Both the position numbers and the translations under genes were made by a program. A stretch of DNA of 61,001 bases from contig CAIPQN010000020.1 in NCBI GenBank assembly GCA_903867225.1, positions 1-61,001 of the forward strand, in the 5' to 3' direction. The notes beneath the pieces were generated by a model. It was not told the DNA's origin, did not search any database, and saw only the letters and a program-made list of their open reading frames with translations. Origin of the DNA: an uncultured Pseudomonadota bacterium (lineage in GTDB: Bacteria > Pseudomonadota > Gammaproteobacteria > Methylococcales > Methylomonadaceae). This document shows, piece after piece, positions 54,207 through 61,001 of the stretch. The first letter of the stretch is position 1, and each line of letters opens with the position of its first letter.

Positions 54207-55160
54207 ATGACAGAACAAACCTATAACTTAGCCTTCGTTTTTCCTGGACAAGGTTCGCAATCAACAGGAATGCTCAACGATTTAGCGGCGACGTATCCCG
54301 AAATCAAACAAACTTTTGAATGTGCAAGTGAAGTGTTGCAAAAAGATTTGTGGGCGTTAATTACTGACGAACCATTAGTCGCTGAACTCAATCAAACTTA
54401 CAACACCCAACCTGCGATGCTTGCCACAGGTGTAGCGGTTTGGAACGCCTGGACAAAACATAGTGCAATTCGTCCTGCTTGGATGGCAGGACACAGTTTA
54501 GGCGAATATAGCGCGTTAGTTTGCGCGGGTGCATTGGATTTTGAAGATGCAATTAAACTCGTCGCATTGCGTGGCGAATTGATGCAACAAGCGGTGCCTG
54601 AAGGTGTCGGCGCAATGGCGGCAATTTTAGGATTGGAAGACCACGAAGTCGTTAAAGTTTGTGCCGATGCCGCAGAAAACGAAGTGGTTTCAGCGGTGAA
54701 TTTTAATTCGCAAGGTCAAGTTGTGATTGCAGGTCATAAAGCCGCTGTTGAACGAGCAATGCTTGGCGCAAAAGAAGCGGGTGCAAAACGTGCAATTTTA
54801 TTGCCCGTTAGCGTTCCGTCACATTGTGATTTGATGTTGCCAGCCGCTGAAAAATTAGCAGAAGCTCTCGAAAATCTCACGATTCACGCGCCAAATGTGA
54901 CGCTGATTCACAACGTTGATGTGTTGTCGCATCGTTCGCCAGAGTTAATTCGTCACGCGCTCAAAGAACAACTTTATAAACCTGTGCGCTGGGTCGATAC
55001 GATTAAATTCATGTCCGACCAAGGTGTGACGCGCTTTGTAGAATGTGGCGCGGGGAAAGTGTTAATCGGTTTAAATAAACGTATCGTCAAAGAAGCCGAG
55101 CATTTCGCACTTTACGATACAGAAACAATGAACAACGTAATGGAGCAACTCAATGACTAA
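54207..55160 (+). CDS. fabD: Malonyl-CoA-ACP transacylase
   Basis: FabD loads malonyl onto acyl carrier protein. The 317-residue protein has AFVFPGQGSQSTGM, the nucleophilic serine in AGHSLGEYSALVCAG, and the catalytic His in SVPSHCDLMLPAAEKL. It is preceded by the yefM-yoeB pair rather than fabH directly, and overlaps fabG by eight bases. Confidence 0.96.
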   Translation: MTEQTYNLAFVFPGQGSQSTGMLNDLAATYPEIKQTFECASEVLQKDLWALITDEPLVAELNQTYNTQPAMLATGVAVWNAWTKHSAIRPAWMAGHSLGEYSALVCAGALDFEDAIKLVALRGELMQQAVPEGVGAMAAILGLEDHEVVKVCADAAENEVVSAVNFNSQGQVVIAGHKAAVERAMLGAKEAGAKRAILLPVSVPSHCDLMLPAAEKLAEALENLTIHAPNVTLIHNVDVLSHRSPELIRHALKEQLYKPVRWVDTIKFMSDQGVTRFVECGAGKVLIGLNKRIVKEAEHFALYDTETMNNVMEQLND

Positions 55161-55881
55161 AAGAATCGCTTTAATAACAGGCGCAAGCCGTGGCATCGGT
55201 CGTGCAATCGCCGAACGTTTAGCAGAAGACGGTTTTTTCGTTTTAGGAACTGCAACGTCTGAAAGCGGCGCGGCGGCAATTTCGACCTATTTGGGTGAAA
55301 ATGGCAAAGGCTTAACGCTTGATGTTTCAAATTCTGAATCGGTTGAAACTGTAATGAAAGCCATTTCTGATGAATTCGGTACACCGCACGTTTTGGTGAA
55401 CAACGCAGGCATTACACGCGATAATTTATTGATGCGAATGAAAGATGAGGAATGGGACGACATTATTTCGACCAATTTAACGTCCGTGTTCCGCATGAGC
55501 AAAGCCGTTTTGCGTGGCATGATGAAAGCGAAAACAGGGCGAATTATTAACATTTCGTCGGTTGTCGGTTCGACTGGAAACGCGGGACAGGCGAATTACG
55601 CAGCTGCAAAAGCGGGCATGATTGGTTTCACGAAATCGATGGCAAAGGAAGTGGGTTCGCGAAATATCACGGTAAATACGGTTGCACCTGGTTTTATTGA
55701 TACTGACATGACTAAAGAACTCAGCGACGACATTAAAAATAATTTATTAACTGCAATTCCACTCGCACGATTAGGCGATGCAAAAGAAATCGCGCACGCG
55801 GTAAGTTTTTTAGCGTCTGACGGTGCAGCGTACATTACAGGCGAAACCCTACACGTTAATGGCGGAATGTTCATGCCGTAA
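55153..55881 (+). CDS. fabG: 3-oxoacyl-ACP reductase
   Basis: FabG reduces 3-ketoacyl-ACP with NADPH. The 242-residue short-chain dehydrogenase has the cofactor loop TGASRGIGRAIAE, LVNNAGITRD, the catalytic NISSVVGSTGNAGQANYAAAK segment with Ser, Tyr and Lys, and ends GETLHVNGGMFMP, the FabG C-terminus. The overlap with fabD shows tight coupling. The acpP promoter lies just downstream. Confidence 0.96.
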   Translation: MTKRIALITGASRGIGRAIAERLAEDGFFVLGTATSESGAAAISTYLGENGKGLTLDVSNSESVETVMKAISDEFGTPHVLVNNAGITRDNLLMRMKDEEWDDIISTNLTSVFRMSKAVLRGMMKAKTGRIINISSVVGSTGNAGQANYAAAKAGMIGFTKSMAKEVGSRNITVNTVAPGFIDTDMTKELSDDIKNNLLTAIPLARLGDAKEIAHAVSFLASDGAAYITGETLHVNGGMFMP

Positions 55882-55885
55882 AACT

Positions 55886-55913
55886 GTGACATTACGGCAT
55901 AATGCCGTATAAT
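55886..55913 (+). promoter_or_regulatory. acpP promoter with an internal palindrome
   Basis: GTGACA (55886-55891) and a perfect TATAAT (55908-55913) are spaced by 16 bp, fitting a sigma-70 promoter about 100 bp before acpP. The spacer contains TACGGCAT-A-ATGCCGTA (55893-55909), a 17-bp inverted repeat overlapping the -10, so a repressor could act there. A third half-site ATGCCGTA is found at 55873-55880, in the last codons of fabG. Confidence 0.7.
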
Positions 55914-56017
55914 TTGCGCCGTTGCTTGCCACTTGCTGGTAGCATTTTTTAGTAAAAACAACAACAATAATCCAAGACAAGCATCACATATCGCTTGTTT
56001 TGTTTGAGGAATAAATT

Positions 56018-56248
56018 ATGAGTAACATTGAAGAACGAGTTAAAAAAATTGTTTCTGAGCAATTAGGTGTTAAAGACGAAATCGCAAATGACGCATCATT
56101 CGTTGATGATTTGGGTGCAGATTCTCTTGATACCGTTGAACTCGTTATGGCTTTAGAAGAGGAATTTGAGTGCGAAATTCCTGATGAAGAAGCAGAAAAA
56201 ATCACTACCGTTCAACAAGCGATTGATTACGTTACTTCTCACGCTTAA
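56018..56248 (+). CDS. acpP: Acyl carrier protein
   Basis: A 76-residue acidic protein, [19 protein letters not shown]..., with the phosphopantetheine serine at residue 36 in [22 protein letters not shown]. It carries growing acyl chains for fatty-acid, lipid A and lipoate synthesis. It has its own promoter upstream, as expected for a highly expressed product, and a ribosome site GAGGAA. Confidence 0.98.
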   Translation: MSNIEERVKKIVSEQLGVKDEIANDASFVDDLGADSLDTVELVMALEEEFECEIPDEEAEKITTVQQAIDYVTSHA

Positions 56249-56341
56249 TGTAAAAGTGCGTGTGGATGAACGCTCGTTCATCCACGGCACGCAACGCAAT
56301 CCCCTTTCTTTTCCCTCTTTATTTTTCTACGGTACACAACA

Positions 56342-57583
56342 TTGAAACGTCGAGTCGTTATAACAGGATTAGGCGCAGTTACGCCTCTAGCTAACACAGT
56401 TGCCGACACTTGGGCTGGAATTATCAGCGGTAAAAGTGGTATTGGTGCAATTGATTCTTTTGATATTTCCACTTTTCCAACCACATTTGGTGGTGTCATT
56501 CGTAATTTCGATATTAGCCAATATATCGCTGAAAAAGACGCGAAACGTATGGACGGTTTTGTGCATTACGGTATCGCGGCAGGTTGTCAGGCGTTTGAAG
56601 ATTCGGGTTTAATTGTCACCGAAGAAAATGCCGAACGCATTGGTGTTGCGATTGGTTCTGGGATTGGCGGTATTACAGGCATTGAAGAATGTTATGCAAC
56701 GTATGAAAAAAGTGGAGCGCGTCGAATTTCACCGTTTTTTGTACCTGGAAATATCATCAATATGATTTCAGGTAATTTGTCGATTAAATATGGTTTAAAA
56801 GGTCCAAACTTTGCGATTGTTACCGCGTGTGCAACAGGTACGCACAATATCGGTGATGCAGCACGTCTAATTCAATATGGTGATGCAGATGTCATGATTG
56901 CAGGTGGTGCAGAACGTTGTACAACTTCACCAACTGCAATGGGTGGTTTTGCCAGCGCAAAAGCTCTTTCACGTCGCAACGATGCCCCACAACAAGCCAG
57001 TCGTCCGTGGGATAAAGATCGTGACGGATTTGTGTTAAGTGACGGCGCAGGTGTTGTCGTTTTAGAAGAACTTGAACACGCAAAAGCACGCGGCGCGAAA
57101 ATTTATGCAGAACTCGTCGGTTATGGAATGAGCGGCGATGCGTATCACATTACCACCCCTTCAGAAGGTGGCGAAGGCGCAGCGCGTTGCATGCGTAATG
57201 CCTTGCGTGATGCGGGTTTGAACGTTTCAGATGTTGACTATATCAACGCGCACGGCACATCAACGCCAGCGGGTGATTTGGGTGAAACGCAAGCCATGAA
57301 AGCCGCTTTAGGTGAACACGCTTATAAAGTTGCGGTGAGTTCAACTAAATCCATGATTGGTCACATGTTAGGCGCGGCGGGCGGGATTGAAGCCGTTTTA
57401 ACGGCGTTGAGTATTCAAAATCAAATCGCACCACCCACTATAAACTTAGAAAACCAAGACCCCGAATGTGATTTAGATTATGTGCCGAATACAGCGCGTG
57501 ACATGAAAATCGACGTGGCAATGTCGAATTCCTTTGGATTTGGCGGCACAAACGGAACGTTGATTTTTAAACGTTACCAATAA
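56342..57583 (+). CDS. fabF: 3-oxoacyl-ACP synthase II
   Basis: FabF elongates acyl-ACP by condensation with malonyl-ACP. The 413-residue enzyme starts [18 protein letters not shown] at a TTG codon (56342), chosen because homologues begin at this residue and no ATG is close. Active-site motifs are [15 protein letters not shown] (Cys), [12 protein letters not shown] (His) and [13 protein letters not shown] (Lys, His), with the C-terminal [12 protein letters not shown]. It follows acpP by about 90 bp. Confidence 0.96.
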   Translation: MKRRVVITGLGAVTPLANTVADTWAGIISGKSGIGAIDSFDISTFPTTFGGVIRNFDISQYIAEKDAKRMDGFVHYGIAAGCQAFEDSGLIVTEENAERIGVAIGSGIGGITGIEECYATYEKSGARRISPFFVPGNIINMISGNLSIKYGLKGPNFAIVTACATGTHNIGDAARLIQYGDADVMIAGGAERCTTSPTAMGGFASAKALSRRNDAPQQASRPWDKDRDGFVLSDGAGVVVLEELEHAKARGAKIYAELVGYGMSGDAYHITTPSEGGEGAARCMRNALRDAGLNVSDVDYINAHGTSTPAGDLGETQAMKAALGEHAYKVAVSSTKSMIGHMLGAAGGIEAVLTALSIQNQIAPPTINLENQDPECDLDYVPNTARDMKIDVAMSNSFGFGGTNGTLIFKRYQ

Positions 57584-57610
57584 AACCTCATTCAAACCAC
57601 GCAAGTGAAA

Positions 57611-58429
57611 ATGCTCGTCAATGGTGAACAGTTTAAAACTATTGCCATCATGGATCGTGGTTTTCAATATGGCGACGGACTTTTTGAAACCATCGAAGTC
57701 CGTCAAAATACGCCGATTTTCCTTGAACAACATCTCCAGCGTTTAAATAACGATTCACAACGGCTTTTGTTACCGAAACTGGATTTTGATTTATTACGTT
57801 CTGAAATTTCCGAACTTTGCCAAAATGCAGGCAATGCCGTTTTAAAAATTATTGTCACTCGCGGCGAAGGTGGACGGGGTTATCGTCAACCTGAAAATAT
57901 CGAACCCACGCGCGTTTTAAGTTTGCATCCCTTTCCTGATTATCCAAAAAATTATTACACTGATGGCATCGTAGCGCGAGTTTGTAACGCACGATTAGGT
58001 TTAAATCCAACGCTTTCGGGTATGAAACATTTGAATCGTTTGGAACAAGTTTTGGCGCGAGCAGAATGGAAGGATACTGCGATTCAAGAAGGCATCATGC
58101 TTGATTTTAATGAGCGCGTGATTGAAGGAACCATGACGAATCTTTTTTATGCAAAAAATGGTGAACTTTTTACCGCTTCATTGAATTTATGCGGCATTGC
58201 AGGTATTTTGCGTGGTTGGATTTCTGAACAAATGCGCGTGAACGAACAGGATTTTTTTCTCGATGATTTGCGCGAAGCCGATGAAATTTTTGTTTGTAAT
58301 TCAATCATGGGAATTTGTGGTGTGCGACAAATTGAAAATCAGAATTTTACAGTTGGCGAAATAACCAAAAAATTACAATTCGCTCTTGAAAGCGCAAAAC
58401 AAAAACAGGTGTCTTATGCAATTAAATAA
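57611..58429 (+). CDS. pabC: Aminodeoxychorismate lyase
   Basis: PabC cleaves aminodeoxychorismate to p-aminobenzoate for folate, using PLP (fold IV). The product opens MLVNGEQFKTIAIMDRGFQYGDGLFETI; the PLP lysine is in LSGMKHLNRLEQVLAR and the C-terminal EIFVCNSIMGICGVRQI agrees with PabC over branched-chain aminotransferases. I start at ATG 57611; a GTG two codons earlier is possible. Its end overlaps mltG by 14 bases. Confidence 0.93.
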   Translation: MLVNGEQFKTIAIMDRGFQYGDGLFETIEVRQNTPIFLEQHLQRLNNDSQRLLLPKLDFDLLRSEISELCQNAGNAVLKIIVTRGEGGRGYRQPENIEPTRVLSLHPFPDYPKNYYTDGIVARVCNARLGLNPTLSGMKHLNRLEQVLARAEWKDTAIQEGIMLDFNERVIEGTMTNLFYAKNGELFTASLNLCGIAGILRGWISEQMRVNEQDFFLDDLREADEIFVCNSIMGICGVRQIENQNFTVGEITKKLQFALESAKQKQVSYAIK

Positions 58430-59429
58430 AATCGCAGGTTATGTATTGATTGGGCTGAGTTATGTTGGCGGCTGGATTTGGATGGATTATGAAAGTGCCA
58501 TAAGTAATCCAACTGTTTTTGATAAACCAGTAACGATTGATATTGAAAAAGGCGAAAATCTTAAACAAATCACGGATAAATTGGTTGCACAAAACGTCAA
58601 AATTAAACCGTTTTGGTTTAAAAAGTTAGCAAAACGAAATGATGAAAACAAAAAAATTAAATCGGGTGAATATGAACTTCCTGTAAATATAACTGCACCT
58701 GAAATTTTAGCGTTATTTGTACAGGGCAAAGTCAAACAACACGCGATTACGTTTCCTGAAGGTTGGAATTTCAAGCAAGTTCGGCATGAATTGGACGTGA
58801 ATCCCTATATTGAACACACGTTGCAATCTGTGCCATTCGAGATGATTCCTACAAAATTAGGTATTTCACAAAATCATCCCGAAGGTTTATTTTTTCCTGA
58901 TACTTATTTTTTTGAAAAACACACGACGGATGCCGCGATTTTAAAACGTGCTTACAGCAAAATGCAGCTGGTTTTGGCTGATGAATGGCAGGGAAGAGCT
59001 GAAAATTTGCCACTTACAACACCTTATCAAGCGTTGATTTTAGCTTCGATTATCGAAAAAGAAACCGCTGCGCCGTTTGAGCGTCCCCAAATTTCTGGGG
59101 TGTTTAGTCGTCGATTGCAACAAGATATGATGTTGCAAACGGATCCGACCGTTATTTATGGGATGGGTGATGCGTATCAAGGAAATATCAAAGCAGCAGA
59201 TTTAATGCTATTCACACCTTACAACACTTATACTTTCAAAGGCTTACCACCAACACCAATTGCAATGGCGGGACGTGAAGCTATTCATGCAGCATTACAT
59301 CCAGACGCAAGTGACACCTTATTTTTTGTAGCAAAAGGTGACGGCACTCATATTTTTTCGGGAAACTTAGAGGCACATAATGCTGCTGTTCAAATGTATC
59401 AACGCCATAAAACTGAGGTAGCCCAATGA
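58416..59429 (+). CDS. mltG: Endolytic transglycosylase MltG
   Basis: MltG cuts nascent peptidoglycan and sets glycan chain length. From ATG 58416 the 337-residue protein has an N-terminal membrane anchor ([18 protein letters not shown]), a LysM-like part ([15 protein letters not shown]) and the YceG catalytic domain with [23 protein letters not shown] (catalytic Glu) and [12 protein letters not shown]. An upstream in-frame start at 58386 lacks support. It is followed by VF530 rather than the usual tmk-holB. Confidence 0.94.
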   Translation: MQLNKIAGYVLIGLSYVGGWIWMDYESAISNPTVFDKPVTIDIEKGENLKQITDKLVAQNVKIKPFWFKKLAKRNDENKKIKSGEYELPVNITAPEILALFVQGKVKQHAITFPEGWNFKQVRHELDVNPYIEHTLQSVPFEMIPTKLGISQNHPEGLFFPDTYFFEKHTTDAAILKRAYSKMQLVLADEWQGRAENLPLTTPYQALILASIIEKETAAPFERPQISGVFSRRLQQDMMLQTDPTVIYGMGDAYQGNIKAADLMLFTPYNTYTFKGLPPTPIAMAGREAIHAALHPDASDTLFFVAKGDGTHIFSGNLEAHNAAVQMYQRHKTEVAQ

Positions 59430-59653
59430 GTGACCAAAAACTTCATCAGTATTTGAACGGCGTGACTTTAGAGAAAATCCTTACGGTGTTAGTTGAACAT
59501 TATGGCTGGCGAGAATTGAGTAAATTGATCGAAATTCGGTGTTTTTACAATGACCCCAGTATTAAATCGAGTTTGACGTTTTTACGCAAAACACCTTGGG
59601 CGCGAACAGAAGTTGAAAGACTTTATTGCGAGTTGAAAGAACGGGATTATTAA
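59426..59653 (+). CDS. VF530 family (DUF2132) DNA-binding-like protein
   Basis: The 75-residue protein reads [45 protein letters not shown] and VERLYCEL, which is the VF530/DUF2132 family signature; a structure of a member shows a helical fold with proposed DNA binding. It overlaps mltG by four bases, so it belongs to the end of the fatty-acid/mltG operon. No function is established. Confidence 0.9.
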   Translation: MSDQKLHQYLNGVTLEKILTVLVEHYGWRELSKLIEIRCFYNDPSIKSSLTFLRKTPWARTEVERLYCELKERDY

Positions 59654-59689
59654 CGCCCCTCGCTACGGATTCAAACGAACAAGAGCTTT

Positions 59690-59830
59690 TCATCTCACAG
59701 TAAAATGGTCTTTTTCAACATTCAATGATTTGCATTTTGGACAAAATAAGCCAAATGGTAAAGCCCGTTCAAATCGATGACCGCATTTTTTGCAAATATA
59801 AATTTGTGAACCTTTAACGCAGTTGTTCAT
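59690..59830 (-). CDS. Small zinc-ribbon protein
   Basis: A 46-residue protein that starts MNNCVKGSQIYICKKCGHRF and continues to LFCPKCKSLNVEKDH, with zinc ligands Cys13/Cys16 and Cys30/Cys33, a rubredoxin-like or RNA-polymerase-type ribbon. Its ATG shares a base with the GTPase stop codon (TGATG), so the two are translationally coupled. Role unknown; an accessory of the GTPase is inferred from the coupling. Confidence 0.75.
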   Translation of the reverse strand: MNNCVKGSQIYICKKCGHRFERALPFGLFCPKCKSLNVEKDHFTVR

Positions 59831-60507
59831 CATTTAATAATCCTGCGATTAGTCGGAAAATGGTTGATGATATGGTCGAGTAAAGCCTTGATGTTGTAAT
59901 TATGTTTTGCACTGTAATAAACAGGTTTGTTAATGCTTAACCCGGTCGATTCGTTAATTCGTTGTTTTACAGATAAAGCCTTTTCTTCCAAAAAATCAAT
60001 CAATGTTGATTCTGGTTTATTTTGAGGTGCATTCCAATAACGCCCTTTCATTGCCATATCAGCTTGATTGATTGCAACAATCACTCGTTTTGGTTCAATG
60101 GATTTCAAAACAACGGATTCAAGTAACTTAAACGTTGTGCCTAAATCCCTAGAACTACCATCAAGCAACACCATTACTAAATCAATGAAACCATTATTGT
60201 TATTTTCGCCACAAGTTCTAAGTAATTCCTCAGTGATATTTTTTGAATGAGTTAAATCATTTTCTTTGCCATCACCTAATCCAGCCGAATCGTGAAAACG
60301 TAAATAATCATGCAATTCAAAAGACGAAATGTTTTGCGTTTCAGGGTCAACACCTTCACCCACTTTCGCAACAGCCGAATTAAACAACGCATTCAAGGTT
60401 GAACTTTTGCCTGTTCCCGTTCCACCGACTAATAAAACATCTAATGGCACTAACAATTCGTTGCGGCGGATGTGTGCTTGAATATCATCATGTCGATAAT
60501 TTTTCAT
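59830..60507 (-). CDS. Ribosome-binding-GTPase-family (YeeP/YfjP-like) GTPase
   Basis: A 225-residue GTPase with P-loop VGGTGTGKSSTLNALF, G3 motif FHDSAGLGDG, and G4 NQAD (AINQADMAMKGRYW), typical of the 50S-ribosome-binding/YfjP-like GTPases found in prophages and genomic islands. I choose the ATG at 60507 over a TTG five codons earlier. It starts five bases after the truncated upstream gene and is followed by the coupled zinc ribbon gene. The target is unknown. Confidence 0.85.
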   Translation of the reverse strand: MKNYRHDDIQAHIRRNELLVPLDVLLVGGTGTGKSSTLNALFNSAVAKVGEGVDPETQNISSFELHDYLRFHDSAGLGDGKENDLTHSKNITEELLRTCGENNNNGFIDLVMVLLDGSSRDLGTTFKLLESVVLKSIEPKRVIVAINQADMAMKGRYWNAPQNKPESTLIDFLEEKALSVKQRINESTGLSINKPVYYSAKHNYNIKALLDHIINHFPTNRRIIK

Positions 60508-60512
60508 GAAAT

Positions 60513-60890
60513 TTACCACCAACTACTAAAAAATCTGCCCACCGATTTAATGACACTTGTTATTGGACTAGAGACATAATCAACAACTGTTGATACTACG
60601 TTGATAGCAGTTCCTATGGTATCAACAAGAGAATCCACCCAAGTTTTTTTAATTTCTTCTCCATAAGTTGTTGAATCGTTGTCTCCCCACATAGCCTTAT
60701 TTTTGTTGACATCTTGAACAAAAACGGCGCGTTTTTCTTCTTTTGTGTGACGCAAGATGAAAAGTAATAATTTAGAAAGATTGTAAGGATTTTGTGATGC
60801 TTCGCCGTCTTTGTAACCCGCCGAATAATAAATTGGCTCAACATCTACGCCAGTTGCTTCTTTTGTTACCAACGCTTTAAATTTGACCCC
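60513..60890 (-). pseudogene. GTPase C-terminal fragment, 5' part lost
   Basis: The minus-strand frame from about 60890 down to 60513 encodes KALVTKEATGVDVEPIYYSAGYKDGEASQNPYNLSKLLLFIL and ends SVGRFFSSWW. The TGxxVxPIYYSAG...DGE...PYNLSKLL order matches the C-terminal part of YfjP-like GTPases; the G domain is missing. The frame enters a stop at 60891-60893, just inside the inverted-repeat element, so the 5' end was removed by insertion or recombination. Confidence 0.75.
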
Positions 60891-61001
60891 TTAGCAACGG
60901 AATAAGCTAATCCATTTAACGAAAAATAGAATATCGTAGAAATCAATAACGACAATGGATTGAAGTCATAAACCACACTTCAATAGGGGGTCAATTAAAA
61001 A
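60876..61001. mobile_element. Inverted-repeat element or IS end at window edge
   Basis: TTTAAATTTGACCCC (60876-60890) and the reverse complement of its near copy, GGGGTCAATTAAAA (60987-61000), form terminal inverted repeats about 125 bp apart, with a core TTGACCCC. The inner sequence has no open frame. The left repeat coincides with the truncation of a GTPase gene. It may be a MITE or the ends of two insertion sequences; a longer element could continue beyond the window. Confidence 0.55.

Overview
The window reads as about 61 kb of chromosome from a low-GC gammaproteobacterium, most likely a methylotroph or methanotroph of the Methylococcales type. The gammaproteobacterial placement rests on gene order: bamA-skp-fabZ-lpxA-rnhB, the yceD-rpmF-plsX-fabH-fabD-fabG-acpP-fabF-pabC-mltG fatty-acid cluster, and msbA, slyX and rsmJ. 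The C1 lifestyle is inferred from two adjacent genes for formylmethanofuran dehydrogenase subunits (fhcB, fhcA) together with zwf and edd of the oxidative/Entner-Doudoroff branch. No rRNA, tRNA or CRISPR array was seen.

Layout. 1-540: right end of an IS200/IS605-type element (TnpB tail plus terminal hairpin) sitting in a decayed P4-type integrase. 546-6168: outer-membrane assembly, lipid A and RNA/DNA housekeeping genes. 6222-8699: a repeat-rich RTX protein with RCC1-like repeats and a DUF2231 membrane protein. 8707-14163 (minus strand): zwf, then a Cu-type P1B ATPase with four small accessory genes. 14347-16707: mltB, a Cys-repeat peptide resembling HvfA-type RiPP metallophore precursors, and a CBM48-HhH protein. 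16712-22577: nadB, accA, rarA, grxC, metZ, rpsT. 22692-27585: murJ with a missing C-terminus, an acyltransferase stub, and an AT-rich glycan island (GT25, methyltransferase, GT2, GT4). 27681-31359: a PAS histidine kinase/response-regulator pair, small proteins and a fructosamine-kinase-like gene. 31398-35678 (minus): slyX with two coiled-coil proteins, then fhcBA. 35932-39593: CopC, lipoprotein, TlpA-like, Asp-box and SUMF1-domain proteins. 39828-44220: sufCDSU (no sufB) and rsmJ. 44302-50288: msbA, dnaQ, an unusual tandem voltage-sensor potassium channel, and edd. 50502-59653: the fatty-acid/peptidoglycan operon, interrupted between fabH and fabD by a zinc-finger protein and a YefM/YoeB toxin-antitoxin pair. 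59690-61001: a small GTPase operon truncated at its 5' end beside a second element-like inverted repeat.

How the genes fit together. Envelope building dominates: BamA and Skp assemble outer-membrane proteins, FabZ/LpxA/MsbA make and export lipid A, MurJ/MltB/MltG act on peptidoglycan, and the island genes probably decorate surface glycans. Copper handling recurs (P1B ATPase module, CopC cluster, Cys-repeat metallophore-like peptide), which would suit a copper-dependent methane oxidiser. Three normally compact gene sets are incomplete here: lpxD and lpxB are missing from the lpx block, sufB from the suf operon, and fhcD/fhcC from the fhc operon. The most unusual single gene is the channel at 46785-48404, which carries two complete voltage sensors and only one pore.
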